The notes beneath the pieces are model-generated. The model worked only from the letters and a program-made list of their open reading frames with translations. It was not told the origin of the DNA and searched no databases. From an uncultured Acidimicrobiales bacterium (GTDB taxonomy: Bacteria > Actinomycetota > Acidimicrobiia > Acidimicrobiales > SHLQ01): a stretch of DNA of 53,460 bases. Both the position numbers and the translations under genes were made by a program. This document shows positions 8,091-16,720 of the stretch, piece after piece; the first letter of the stretch is position 1; every line of letters begins with the position of its first letter. The DNA lies in contig CALHTB010000026.1 of assembly GCA_938038785.1 (NCBI GenBank), positions 1 to 53,460 of the forward strand, read 5' to 3'.

Positions 8091-8549
8091 TTAGCCGTTA
8101 GGACCCTTCGATCCGGGCGGGCGAAATGGGACTCCCAATTCTCCGGCGAGCTTCGAGGTCCTGCCCACAAACTGGACGCTGGTTGAAGTCACGAACGTCC
8201 TGTCCCGGCGAATCGCCCAAATACGGTGGTCAGCCCCATCTCTCGTTCGAATGATCGCTACATTTCCAAGGGACTTTTCGTCGTTGAGCGCCGTCACGTA
8301 CAACACATCCGCAAGGTGAATGCGCCTAGGTCGCGTATTCCGGAGCACAAGGTAATCCTCGTAGACCGTCAACAAGGGCCACCATCCCGCAAGCGCAAGG
8401 CCCACACCGACCAAGCACGGCATCACTACGGCAGCGAGCGTGCTGCCTGTCGCAACGACGAACACAAGAACGAAAGCAGGGAACAAGATTCCGAGCACTC
8501 CGCCAAGGCGTTGAAAATGATCGGTTCGGTAGACCTTTCGAACAGACAT
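8091..8549 (-). CDS. Small membrane protein with PH-like domain character, 152 aa
   Basis: After about 14 residues come two hydrophobic segments (about 15-35 and 40-55; LGILFPAFVLVFVVATGSTLAAVV). They are followed by a beta-rich soluble part (ITVYEDYLVLRNTRPRRIHLADV..., then RTSKLAGELG). This order, two helices then a bacterial PH-like domain, is common in small membrane-associated proteins of unknown role. The frame is open further upstream to 9047, but that extension runs through the intergenic repeat and antisense to nrdB. The ATG at 8549 (MSVRKVYRTDHF) is therefore the likely start. No function assigned. Confidence 0.65.
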   Translation of the reverse strand: MSVRKVYRTDHFQRLGGVLGILFPAFVLVFVVATGSTLAAVVMPCLVGVGLALAGWWPLLTVYEDYLVLRNTRPRRIHLADVLYVTALNDEKSLGNVAIIRTRDGADHRIWAIRRDRTFVTSTSVQFVGRTSKLAGELGVPFRPPGSKGPNG

Positions 8550-8635
8550 ATCGAAACACAAGCCTAGAGGAGCCACACGGGTAGCCCGAAGCTTGCGAAG
8601 GTATCGACTCAGCCCTAGCGAGCTTCCCCGAACCC

Positions 8636-8660
8636 AAGTTTGTCGCTCCGCTCCAAACTT
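8636..8660 (+). other. Hairpin next to repeat copy A
   Basis: AAGTTTG (8636-8642) and CAAACTT (8654-8660) form a 7-bp stem with an 11-base loop. It is not present near repeat copy B. It may be a terminator for nrdB read-through or part of the local repeat debris. Confidence 0.4.
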
Positions 8661-8671
8661 GCCCAGCAGTG

Positions 8672-8766
8672 GTAGCCCCGAGCTGCGTAGCCGGTCGGGG
8701 CGGAAAGGGGCCTCTGGCCAGCAGCCGAGCATCGAGGAGGCGCTAGCCGACGGATTGCGACAGCTG
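8672..8766 (+). repeat. Intergenic repeat, copy A
   Basis: Matches copy B at 18580-18670 along most of its length, by eye. It contains a hairpin GCCCCGA/TCGGGGC (8675-8681 with 8695-8701), a small GGCC-N3-GGCC hairpin, and a 22-base block (8716-8737, including CAGCAGCCGAGCATCGAGG) identical in both copies. A truncated look-alike of the start may sit at 8581-8600 (GTAGCCCGAAGC...). It lies between nrdB and the small membrane-protein gene. Confidence 0.75.
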
Positions 8767-8788
8767 GAGGAGCGAAGCTCCGGGAAAA

Positions 8789-9874
8789 TTAAAAATCGTC
8801 GTCGAAGCCGACTTCGCCTTCGACACCTACTTGGTAGGCCGAGACGGTGCGCTCGAAGAAGTTGGTGAGTTCCTGGACGTCTTGGAGTTCCATGAAGTCG
8901 AACGGGTTCTTGACGCTGTACTGCGGCGAGTAGCCGAGCATGGCCAAGCGTTGGTCGGCGACATACTGGAGGTACACCTTGGTGTCGGCGAGGCTCATGC
9001 CCTGGACGCCTTCGGCGAGCACGTCGGCGGCGAACTGGTACTCGCATTCGATTGCTTCGTCGAGCATCTCACGGACGCGAGTTTCGAGGTCGGCGTCGAA
9101 GAGGTCTGGCTCTTCAGCGCGGACGGTGTTGATGACTTCGAGGGCGAAGTTCATATGGCAGCTCTCGTCGCGGAATACCCAGTTGGTTCCGGCGGCGAGG
9201 CCGTTGAGCAGGCCCTTGCTGCGAAGGAAGTAGACGTAGGCGAACGCGGCAAAGAAGAACAGGCCTTCGATGCAGGTGGCGAAGCAGATGAGGTTGAGGA
9301 GGAACGACTTGCGCTGTTCCTTGGTCTCGATGCGGTCGAGGCCCTCGATCGAGTTCATCCACTTGAAGCAGAACTCGGCCTTTTGCTTGATCGACGGGAT
9401 GGTCTCGACCGCAGCGAACGCCTCGGCGCGCTCGTCGTGGTCGGGGATGTAGTTATCGAGCAGTGTCAGGTAGAACTGGACGTGCAGCGCCTCTTCGTAG
9501 AGCTGGCGTGACAGGTACATGCGGGCTTCGGGTGCGTTGATGTGCTGGTACAGGTTGAGCACCAGGTTGTTGGCCACGATCGAGTCGCCCGTTGCAAAGA
9601 ACGCCACGAGCCGACGCACGAGGTGACGCTCGGCTGGCATGAGCTTGCGTTCGAGGTCGACCAGGTCGTCAGAGAAGTCGATTTCGTCGACGGTCCAGGT
9701 GTTCTTGATGGCGTCTTGGTACATGCCATAGAAGGTTGGATAGCGCATTGGTCGCAGCGTGAGATCAAACCCCGGGTCGAGGATGTTCTTTTGTCGTTGC
9801 GCGGTTTCGGCGGCGGCGTCAGTCTGAGGAACCTCGGAGAATTCCGGGTTCAGAGCGTCGTCAATCAAGGCCAT
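8789..9874 (-). CDS. nrdB: Ribonucleoside-diphosphate reductase, class Ia beta subunit
   Basis: 361 residues, the usual NrdB length. The diiron ligands are visible: Asp97, Glu128 and His131 (YEEALH), Glu203 (CIEGLFFF), and Glu237 and His240 (DESCH). Tyr135 lies four residues after His131 and fits the radical tyrosine, so this is a Tyr-radical class Ia-type enzyme. It supplies the radical used by NrdA to reduce ribonucleoside diphosphates to deoxyribonucleotides in the cytoplasm. It follows nrdA by 63 bp on the same strand and is probably co-transcribed with it. No clear Shine-Dalgarno sequence precedes the ATG. The C-terminus is acidic (FDDDF) and should dock on NrdA. Confidence 0.97.
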   Translation of the reverse strand: MALIDDALNPEFSEVPQTDAAAETAQRQKNILDPGFDLTLRPMRYPTFYGMYQDAIKNTWTVDEIDFSDDLVDLERKLMPAERHLVRRLVAFFATGDSIVANNLVLNLYQHINAPEARMYLSRQLYEEALHVQFYLTLLDNYIPDHDERAEAFAAVETIPSIKQKAEFCFKWMNSIEGLDRIETKEQRKSFLLNLICFATCIEGLFFFAAFAYVYFLRSKGLLNGLAAGTNWVFRDESCHMNFALEVINTVRAEEPDLFDADLETRVREMLDEAIECEYQFAADVLAEGVQGMSLADTKVYLQYVADQRLAMLGYSPQYSVKNPFDFMELQDVQELTNFFERTVSAYQVGVEGEVGFDDDF

Positions 9875-9937
9875 TTTAGGAGGGGCTTTCGTGTGTGTCG
9901 TGTGGAAGGGAAAGGTATGTCTAGGGGACGCGCGGGG

Positions 9938-12391
9938 TTAGTCGCAAGCCTCGCAGTGCTCGGGATTTTCGAGCGAGCAGGCCAAGGCCTCTTCGTCGGT
10001 AAATACCTTCGGCCCAGTGGGTGGGGCTGGTGTTGTTGGAGTGTTTGTTGTGGTTGTCGTCGTCTTGTTAATCCGGGTCGCTGGACGTGACCGCAGGTAG
10101 TACGTGGTCTTCAATCCGGACTTCCAGGCGTACATGTACATCGACGAGAGCTTGCCGATGTTCGGCGACTCCATGAACAGGTTGAGCGACTGGCTCTGGT
10201 CGATGTAGGCGCCACGATCGGCTGCCATATCGATAAGCGAACGCATCGGAATCTCCCACGCTGTGCGGTAGATCTCCTTGAGGTCCTCAGGAATGCGGTC
10301 GATGTGCTGCACCGATCCTTCGGACTGCTTGAGCTCGTTGATCATCTCGGCATCCCAAAGGTTGCGGCTCTGGAGCTCCTTGACGAGGTAGCGGTTGATC
10401 TGCAGGAACTCGCCCGAAAGAGTCTCTCGCTTGAACAGGTTGGACACCTGCGGCTCGATGCACTCATAGCAACCCGAGATCGACGCAATCGTTGCGGTTG
10501 GCGCGATAGCGATCATGAGCGAGTTGCGAAGGCCGTGCTTAGCAATGAGCTCGCGCACTTCGGTCCACCGCTCGGCCTGCGTTGGCTCGACGCCCCACAG
10601 ATCGAACTGCAGGTCACCCTGGGCGGCCCTGGTGCGGTCGTAGGTCTCGTGGGTACCGAACTCTTCAGCGAGCTTCGCAGACGCCGTCAGGGCGTTGAGG
10701 TAGATCTCCTCGGAGATACGAGCCGACAGCGCTCGGGCTTCGTCGGAATCGAAGGCCAAGCCCTTCTTGAAGAAGACGTCTTGGAGACCCATGAGCCCAA
10801 GACCAACTGGGCGCCACTTGTTGTTCGAGTGGCCCGCTTCGTCGGTTGGGTAGAAGTTGATGTCGATGACCCGATCGAGGTACGGCATGACATGGAGCAC
10901 CGTCTCGGCGAGGCGCTCGAAGTCGAACTCACCGTCGGGGTTCACAAACTCGCCCAAGTTCAGTGAGCCGAGGTTGCATACTGCGGTCTCGTCTTGGTTG
11001 GTGACCTCGATGATCTCGGTGCACAGGTTTGAGAGATGGACCACGTTGGCAGTGCCGTCATCGGAGGCCATGCCCGTCTGGTTGCACTTCTCGTTCGATG
11101 CGTCCTTGAAGGTCATCCAGCCGTTACCGGTCTGAGCGAGGCTACGCATCATGCGGCTGTACAGATCACGAGCTTTGATCTGACGCTCGTAGAGGCCAGC
11201 GGCTTCAGCTTCCTCGAAGGCAACGCGGAACTCTTCGCCGTAGAGGTCGGTGAGGTGTGGCACCTTCTTCGGGTCGAAGAGACTCCACTGCCAGTCCTTG
11301 TCGACGCGCTCCATGAACAGGTCTGGCACCCAGTTGGCCAGGTTCAGCTGATGCGCGCGGCGCATGTGGTCGCCGGTGTTCTCACGCAGGTCGAGGAACT
11401 CTTCGATGTCGGCGTGCCAGGTCTCGAGGTAGATGCAAGCCGCACCCTTACGACGGCCACCCTGGTTGACAGCAGCGACTGAGGAGTCGAGCGTCTTGAG
11501 CCAAGGGACGATGCCATTCGACAGGCCGTTGGTGCCCTGGATGAGCGAGCCCTTCGAGCGAACCCGGTGCCAGGCAACTCCGATGCCGCCAGCGAACTTC
11601 GAGAGCCGGGCGATGTCGGTGTAGCGCTTGTAAATACCCTCGAGGCTGTCCTCTGGTGAGTCGAGCAGGTAGCACGAGCTCATCTGGGCGTGACGGGTGC
11701 CCGAGTTGAACAGCGTTGGGCTCGATGGCAGGTACGCCAAGCTCGACATGAGGTCGTAGAAGCGGATCGCTTCGTCGGCGTCCTGGGAAAGACCGCAGGC
11801 GACGCGCAAGAAGAAATACTGCGGCGTCTCGGTTACTTGGCGGGTCTCGGGGTGACGAAGCAGGTAACGGTCGTACACGGTGCGCAGACCGAAGAATTCG
11901 AACTTGCGGTCGCGGTCGGTGTTGATAGCCGCGTTGAGTGCAGGCGCGTTAGCTTCGACGAATTCAGCAACCTCGTCGCCGATAAGGCCAACGGTGTGAC
12001 CCACTCGAATCGACTCGGAGAACCATGGGATGTTCTGGTTGCGAACTTCCTTGTCGATGTAGGTGGCGAGCAAACGCCCCGCGAGCTTGGAGTAGTTCGG
12101 CTCTTCGACCGTGAATCCTGCAGCGGTTCGAATCGAGAGCTCGTCGAGCTCCCGGGTTGTTGCGCCGTCAGCGAGAGCCGAAATAGTCCGCTGGGCAACT
12201 CGCATTGAGTCGACGTTGAGCAGACCCTCGGCACACCGTGCTACCGCATTTACAATTTTGTTGAGGTCGACGGGTTCGAGAGCTCCGTTACGCTTCTTGA
12301 CCCGCATACCAGTCGGTATCTCGGCCTCCGTACTCCCAAGCGCACCAGCCTCGCTGAGGGTCGTCGAACCGCGATCATCCATCAATGTCAT
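9938..12391 (-). CDS. nrdA: Ribonucleoside-diphosphate reductase, class Ia alpha subunit
   Basis: 817 residues. An N-terminal ATP-cone (about 28-115, MRVKKRNGALEPVDLNKI) should mediate allosteric activity control. The catalytic residues are present: Cys240 and Cys472 as the redox pair, the N-x-C-x-E motif at Asn455/Cys457/Glu459 (thiyl radical site), and two adjacent tyrosines (TTYYLRSRP) for radical transfer. A C-terminal swivelling pair, Cys813 and Cys816 (CEAC), takes electrons from thioredoxin or glutaredoxin. A Thr-rich linker (NKTTTTTTNTPTT) precedes the C-terminal tail. It reduces NDPs to dNDPs together with NrdB. The ATG at 12391 is used; a second Met three codons later is an alternative. 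Confidence 0.97.
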   Translation of the reverse strand: MTLMDDRGSTTLSEAGALGSTEAEIPTGMRVKKRNGALEPVDLNKIVNAVARCAEGLLNVDSMRVAQRTISALADGATTRELDELSIRTAAGFTVEEPNYSKLAGRLLATYIDKEVRNQNIPWFSESIRVGHTVGLIGDEVAEFVEANAPALNAAINTDRDRKFEFFGLRTVYDRYLLRHPETRQVTETPQYFFLRVACGLSQDADEAIRFYDLMSSLAYLPSSPTLFNSGTRHAQMSSCYLLDSPEDSLEGIYKRYTDIARLSKFAGGIGVAWHRVRSKGSLIQGTNGLSNGIVPWLKTLDSSVAAVNQGGRRKGAACIYLETWHADIEEFLDLRENTGDHMRRAHQLNLANWVPDLFMERVDKDWQWSLFDPKKVPHLTDLYGEEFRVAFEEAEAAGLYERQIKARDLYSRMMRSLAQTGNGWMTFKDASNEKCNQTGMASDDGTANVVHLSNLCTEIIEVTNQDETAVCNLGSLNLGEFVNPDGEFDFERLAETVLHVMPYLDRVIDINFYPTDEAGHSNNKWRPVGLGLMGLQDVFFKKGLAFDSDEARALSARISEEIYLNALTASAKLAEEFGTHETYDRTRAAQGDLQFDLWGVEPTQAERWTEVRELIAKHGLRNSLMIAIAPTATIASISGCYECIEPQVSNLFKRETLSGEFLQINRYLVKELQSRNLWDAEMINELKQSEGSVQHIDRIPEDLKEIYRTAWEIPMRSLIDMAADRGAYIDQSQSLNLFMESPNIGKLSSMYMYAWKSGLKTTYYLRSRPATRINKTTTTTTNTPTTPAPPTGPKVFTDEEALACSLENPEHCEACD

Positions 12392-12764
12392 TAGTACCTA
12401 GCCACCTACTGCTGCCAACCAGCCGTTTTCCGAGAAATGAGCCACCCCGGAAACAACAGGGCGGCTGGATGAGGTTACAAGGTTGTAATTACATCATTCA
12501 AGCCCTGCGACACTACCAATTTGACTCACCACAGAACGTGCTTGCGGGAGTGACCAACCGCGGTAAGTAACAACGGGGTAATTTGTCCACAAGGAAGAAC
12601 TGATACCACTTAGCGTGATTGTTACGATTTGGTTACGACGGGTTCTGTGACGCACATCACGGCCAATATCGACCCTCAGCGGTCGACTCATTCCCCACCC
12701 ACAACATCAGCAACACATTCCCCATGGGCAACATGTTGGGTGAGTTCGAGCGAAACTCACGCAA
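12392..12764. other. 373-bp intergenic region upstream of nrdA
   Basis: It holds the nrdAB promoter region and the 3' flank of the FAD-oxidoreductase gene. I see no ORF with coding character, no cobalamin riboswitch and no convincing NrdR box. Recognisable structures are the TTACAA-GG-TTGTAA palindrome at 12475-12488, a CAACATGTTG palindrome near 12730, and imperfectly matching CACCCACAACAT / ATGTTGGGTG arms near 12696-12742 that could end the oxidoreductase transcript. Confidence 0.6.
12475..12488 (-). promoter_or_regulatory. Palindrome upstream of nrdA (possible operator)
   Basis: TTACAA-GG-TTGTAA, two perfect 6-bp arms around a 2-bp centre, about 85 bp before the nrdA ATG. It does not match the NrdR box pattern I know. 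It could bind another repressor or be chance. Confidence 0.3.
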
Positions 12765-13997
12765 TCAGCGAGAATTGACATACTCCAACGCGGAGCGTGC
12801 TGCAGCGCGACCGGACTGAAGCGCGCCGTTTATCGACGGATTCTGCCGATGATCGCCCGCAACGAAAATATCGGTGTCCAAACGTGGCCTTGCCGGCACA
12901 TCTTCGCCGGGCAAATGTCGAGGCTGGGCATGCTCGATGACATCAGTCCGTAACAGTTCCCAATCAGCTACAGCACCGCCGAACCACCCCCGTAACTGTT
13001 GACCTACAGCTCGATCGACGGACTCGTCGTTACTGGTGCCGGGGAACGAAACAGCGGTCAGGTGCTTGCCTGCTGGAGCGTACCTTTTGGCCACGTTCGA
13101 CATCACCGCAATGTTGTTGATCGGCCCCTCACGGGTGCCATTCAAGAACAGCAGGGGCTCTTCATACGGCGGAGCGTCCGAGCTATACCAACGCGTAGTC
13201 ACGCTGTTCCAGCCGAAGTCGGGCGTATCGACCAAACCAGCCGAAGTGGTCATGTCGGTGGCGACGATGACCGCGTCAGCTTCGAGGGCTTCTCCCCCGG
13301 CGGTCATGACCGAGGTCGAGCTCACTGCAGACACCGGAGTCGACAAGCGGACGGCACCATCGGCCAACACGCCGGCGAGCTGGGTGCCGAGAGCGCCCAT
13401 GCCGTTTGCGGGGACTGCGCCGTAGCCCGAGCCGAGCATCCGGAATACAAACTCGGTGAACCGGCTGGTGACCTCGAGCTTTGGGTCGAGGGTGATGCCG
13501 CTGAACAGCGGGTTGAGGAACTGCTCGACGAAATCATCAGAGAACTTCAGGTCGGAGAAGCGCGTGTGCGTGGTGCACTCGGCCTTGCGCCACACATCGT
13601 CGACCGTGCCGGCCATTACGTCCTTGCGCCATGCCAACAAGCGGGCCTTGTCGACCACTGAACCGACTGGGGCGCGCACGGTGTCGAGCAGGTCGACCGG
13701 GCGCCGAAGTGGATCGCCCACCAACACGCGGCCAGAGTCGAGCTGTACAAACGAGCCCGCGTGGAACCGGCGAAGGTCGAGCGCCTCGTAGTCGAACACC
13801 CGCTCGGCGACGGGGTAGGCCGTGAGCAAGATCTGAAAGCCGCGGTCGAGCAGATAGCCGTCGACCGCGTCGGTGCGTACGCGCCCACCAACCCCGTCGG
13901 AGGCTTCGAGCACGGTGACTTCATGGCCCCGGTTCTGCAAAGTGCCTGCAGCAGCGAGCCCAGCGAGGCCAGCGCCAACAACAATGAAATTCGACAT
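12765..13997 (-). CDS. FAD-dependent amine oxidase/phytoene desaturase-like oxidoreductase
   Basis: 410 residues. The N-terminus is a classic dinucleotide-binding fold, VVGAGLAGLAAAGTLQNRGHEVTVLEA, followed by GGRVRTD. This places it in the NAD(P)-binding Rossmann/amine-oxidase superfamily that includes phytoene desaturases and protoporphyrinogen oxidase. The C-terminal motif FVAGDHRQNPSINGALQSGRAAA closes the FAD site. The substrate is unknown. No carotenoid genes are nearby, so desaturase activity should not be assumed. The ATG at 13997 (MSNFIVVGAG) is preferred to an in-frame GTG two codons upstream because the FAD motif starts immediately. Confidence 0.85.
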   Translation of the reverse strand: MSNFIVVGAGLAGLAAAGTLQNRGHEVTVLEASDGVGGRVRTDAVDGYLLDRGFQILLTAYPVAERVFDYEALDLRRFHAGSFVQLDSGRVLVGDPLRRPVDLLDTVRAPVGSVVDKARLLAWRKDVMAGTVDDVWRKAECTTHTRFSDLKFSDDFVEQFLNPLFSGITLDPKLEVTSRFTEFVFRMLGSGYGAVPANGMGALGTQLAGVLADGAVRLSTPVSAVSSTSVMTAGGEALEADAVIVATDMTTSAGLVDTPDFGWNSVTTRWYSSDAPPYEEPLLFLNGTREGPINNIAVMSNVAKRYAPAGKHLTAVSFPGTSNDESVDRAVGQQLRGWFGGAVADWELLRTDVIEHAQPRHLPGEDVPARPRLDTDIFVAGDHRQNPSINGALQSGRAAARSALEYVNSR

Positions 13998-14301
13998 CGG
14001 CACAGTCTAGAGCGGTGTGACCAACGCGCTCTTGTGCCGACTCGACGCACCCCGTACCTTGCTTCGTTGCTGCAGATGCACCAACCCATCGCCTCGTTTG
14101 AACACCTCGTTCAGCCGGGCCTACCGAACGGAACGGCATATGTCGTCACGCAAACCAACTGAACTCATCGGAGGTCGCTGCGCTAGCTACTAGCTGGCGT
14201 CCTTCGGTCCTGTGCCGGGCATCAAGCTCGGCCAACAACTCTCACATTTGGCCCCACCCGGCCTGCTCACCCGAACTACTTAGAAAGGAGGAACCACCAC
14301 A
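13998..14301. other. Intergenic region without recognisable gene
   Basis: No ORF here has convincing coding features. The only structures noticed are a short AGCTA-C-TAGCT palindrome at 14185-14195 and, at the right end, the strong ribosome-binding site (AAAGGAGG at 14284-14291) of the small ORF that follows. Confidence 0.5.
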
Positions 14302-14526
14302 ATGGTCGAGCAATCAGAACACCTAACCCCAAACGGTCGCGCTCGTCCCAGGTGGGCATGCAGGATCCACGATCTCGGCGACGACCTTCATTGGTCGATA
14401 TCGGCTTGGTGCGATTTCCCGCGCCCAGTCCGCCGCGCCACTGCAGCTGCCATCACCGCTGTTGGCGCCCGGGTTACCGGTGCAGACGACGCGATCATCT
14501 CGATCGTCACCACAATCGCCGAGTGA
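14302..14526 (+). CDS. Small ORF, 74 aa, unknown function
   Basis: A near-consensus Shine-Dalgarno sequence, AAAGGAGG, lies ten bases before the ATG, and a long hairpin starts inside the stop codon; this is better translation and termination context than many neighbouring genes have. The product carries a Trp/Cys/His-containing middle (RPRWACRIHDLGDDLHWS) and an Ala/Thr/Ile-rich C-terminal half that could be a weak helix. I recognise no family. It lies convergent to the ABC exporter operon. It may be a small regulatory or membrane-associated protein, or a short ORF of no function. Confidence 0.5.
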   Translation: MVEQSEHLTPNGRARPRWACRIHDLGDDLHWSISAWCDFPRPVRRATAAAITAVGARVTGADDAIISIVTTIAE

Positions 14527-14557
14527 TGTACTCCAGGGTCAGACCCCGGAGTACATC
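14525..14557. terminator. Bidirectional hairpin with GGGTCAGACCC core
   Basis: Perfect 10-bp outer arms, GATGTACTCC and GGAGTACATC, enclose GGGTC-A-GACCC. It sits between convergent genes, touching the stop codons of both. There is no T-run. The same core, GGGTCWGACCC, is found in the convergent hairpin at 23358-23391. Confidence 0.65.
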
Positions 14558-14558
14558 G

Positions 14559-15815
14559 CTAGCGATTCGCGGTGACGTGCCAAGCGGCGGGCAGCGCAAT
14601 GTAGCTGTCGCCTTCGGTGAGGGTTGGTGCCACCTGGATACTCATCGTCTTTGAGGAAATCACTTCTTCCCCGGAACGAAGGTCGGCCTTGAGGTTGTAA
14701 CGGCCAGCGGCCAAGGTGAGCAGGTTGATCACCGCCTCGAGTGAGCCAGCGCCCGTCTCGTCGAGTGCGTCCTTGTCGAGGGGGCCTGTCGTGTAGCCAA
14801 AGCCGGTCGGTGTGCCACCAGCGGCCAGCACTCGAATCTCGAGCGACGGGTCAGCCACAGCAGCTCCGGCGTTGATACCAATAGACAGCACTGCCGAAGC
14901 GCCAGCGACCAGCTCGCCGTTGTCGGGCCCGGTGAACTTGAGGGTCTCGAACCATACCGAGTTGGTGTCTTCGGCCGCGAGCGTTTCGGTAACCGCGGCC
15001 TGTTTGCGGCGGCGAGCCGCTGCCTTCGGGTTACCAACCTCGCCACCGATCATGCGACCGGATCGGTCGACGCCCGCGAGCGACTTGTACTCGTCGACGA
15101 CCTCTTTGGGGTCGCCCAAGCGTCGAACTTCTCCATGGTGCAGCCACAGCACCTGATCACAGCTCTTCTGCATCATCTGCAGGTTGTGGCTGACCTGCAC
15201 GATCGTTGTGCCCTTGTCGCGCAGTTCGTTCATGCGGCGGATGCCGTGCTCTTTGAACGCAATATCGCCTACAGCGGTGATCTCATCAGCCAAGAGAATT
15301 TCGGGCTGCATCTGTACTGAAACCGCGAACCCGAGACGGGCGCGCATGCCGCTCGAGTACGTCTCGATCGGTGCGTCGATGAACGAGCCAATGTCGGCCA
15401 TGTCGATGATCTCGTCCATGACGCTGTCCATGTGGTCACGGTCGAGGCCAACGACCGAGCCGTTCATGTAGACGTTCTCACGGCCGGTGAGCTCGGGATG
15501 GAAACCTGCACCAAGCTCGAGCAGCGCGGTGATGCGCCCTCGAACCGCGACCGACCCGGTTGTGGGCCGGTAGACGCCGCACAGCGTGCGCAGGAATGTC
15601 GACTTGCCCGAACCGTTGCGGCCAATGACTCCGAGCATCGAACCCTTGGGAACCTGGACCGACACGTCCTTGAACGCCCAGAACTCTTCTCGGTTCTTGT
15701 CGCTGAAGCCGGTGAGTCGATCTTTGAGGCTGGTGCTTCGACGACCCAGGAGGAACTTCTTCGAGATCGCTCTGGCTTCGATCGCGAGGTCGGAGGCGAG
15801 TTCGATGTTCGCCAT
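14559..15815 (-). CDS. ABC transporter ATP-binding protein, polysaccharide/teichoic-acid export type (Wzt-like)
   Basis: 418 residues from the ATG at 15815. The nucleotide-binding domain has Walker A GRNGSGKS (65-72), the signature SSGMRARL (154-161) and Walker B EILLADE (172-178), and follows the ABC-2 polysaccharide export pattern. From about residue 250 a linker leads into a beta-rich C-terminal domain like that of Wzt, which in O-antigen systems recognises the end of the finished polymer. The start overlaps the permease stop (TAATG). The frame is open for 63 further codons upstream inside the permease gene, but these lack family character. With the permease it should export a lipid-linked glycan across the membrane. 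Confidence 0.9.
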   Translation of the reverse strand: MANIELASDLAIEARAISKKFLLGRRSTSLKDRLTGFSDKNREEFWAFKDVSVQVPKGSMLGVIGRNGSGKSTFLRTLCGVYRPTTGSVAVRGRITALLELGAGFHPELTGRENVYMNGSVVGLDRDHMDSVMDEIIDMADIGSFIDAPIETYSSGMRARLGFAVSVQMQPEILLADEITAVGDIAFKEHGIRRMNELRDKGTTIVQVSHNLQMMQKSCDQVLWLHHGEVRRLGDPKEVVDEYKSLAGVDRSGRMIGGEVGNPKAAARRRKQAAVTETLAAEDTNSVWFETLKFTGPDNGELVAGASAVLSIGINAGAAVADPSLEIRVLAAGGTPTGFGYTTGPLDKDALDETGAGSLEAVINLLTLAAGRYNLKADLRSGEEVISSKTMSIQVAPTLTEGDSYIALPAAWHVTANR

Positions 15816-16720
15816 TACAAGCCCTCCGCCACGTCGGCCGATGAGCGGGCGAAGATCGTCCAGCCAACAAAGAGCGTGACGATCGAGAAGATCGACAGAT
15901 ACAACCAGGCACCCAGCGATGGCCACTGCTGATAGAGAATGCCGGATCGGCCGAACTCGATCATGGCGGCGAACGGGTTGTTGATGATCAGCGACTTTAG
16001 CCATCCAGCGGTGTCGCCGAAGCGCTGTTCTGCGGTCTGTATCGACCAGATAATCGGTAGCAGGTAGAAGGCCAGTCGGAGACCAATCGTGTACAGGTAG
16101 CTAATGTCGCGGTATTTGCTATTCGCCACCGACAACGCCAGGCCTACTCCAAGCCCCGAGGTAGCCGCGAAGACCGCTGCAGGCAACAACATCAAGGCGT
16201 GGATGGACAGATGGCCCCACGCAGCAAAGAACAGCGTCACGACCACCAACAGGATCGACGCCTCGACAAGCGTGCTTAGCGCTGTCGACAGCGCCGCAGC
16301 AACTGGCGGGAAGTACAGCTTTCGCCGCAATCGCACCGTGCCCATGAAGTTGCTCAAGACCTTGGACGACACCATTCGAAAGAAGCCCCACACGGCAATG
16401 CCACTCATCAAGAAGTGGGGAAACGAGCTGAACCCATTTGGCGCATCAGGAATATCTCGGTCGATTCCCAGCAGCACCCCAAACACGAGGCTGTAAATGG
16501 CTACCTCAGCAATGGGGTTGAGCAACGACCAGATCCAGCCGAGGTAGCTGCGCGTGTAGGTGGTGCGCAGCTCTCGCTTGGTCATGTACGAGATGAACCC
16601 GCGGAACTTCCATGCTTCCTTCGCAGACGCAGCAACGGTGGTGCTCGCCGAGTCCGAAGAGAAGATCGTGAGGTCGTCAGAACGATCCGTGGCCCCATCG
16701 GGACGTTCGGTCGCGGTCAT
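15815..16720 (-). CDS. ABC-2 type polysaccharide export permease (Wzm/TagG-like)
   Basis: 301 residues with about six membrane helices, preceded by a charged 40-residue cytoplasmic N-terminus and the amphipathic segment YMTKRELRTTYTRSYLGWIWSLLNPI that is typical of Wzm/TagG permeases. It should form the channel of an ABC exporter with the ATPase encoded immediately downstream (one-base overlap). Its ATG overlaps the stop of the asparaginase-family gene by four bases, so all three are translationally coupled. The substrate is presumably a cell-surface glycan. No glycosyltransferases are adjacent here; the EPS locus 18 kb away is the nearest candidate source. Confidence 0.9.
   Translation of the reverse strand: MTATERPDGATDRSDDLTIFSSDSASTTVAASAKEAWKFRGFISYMTKRELRTTYTRSYLGWIWSLLNPIAEVAIYSLVFGVLLGIDRDIPDAPNGFSSFPHFLMSGIAVWGFFRMVSSKVLSNFMGTVRLRRKLYFPPVAAALSTALSTLVEASILLVVVTLFFAAWGHLSIHALMLLPAAVFAATSGLGVGLALSVANSKYRDISYLYTIGLRLAFYLLPIIWSIQTAEQRFGDTAGWLKSLIINNPFAAMIEFGRSGILYQQWPSLGAWLYLSIFSIVTLFVGWTIFARSSADVAEGL

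Noticed and set aside
8091-9047. 318-codon version of the small membrane-protein gene
   Set aside because: The extra N-terminus is translated repeat sequence and antisense nrdB. The ATG at 8549 gives a sensible protein.
8831-9511. 226-codon open frame antisense to nrdB
   Set aside because: nrdB has all its catalytic residues on the other strand. The frame is a codon-bias shadow with no family resemblance.
12392-12764. NrdR box or cobalamin riboswitch before nrdA
   Set aside because: No pair of NrdR-type palindromes and no B12-box-like sequence could be found. The class Ia enzyme would not need a cobalamin switch.
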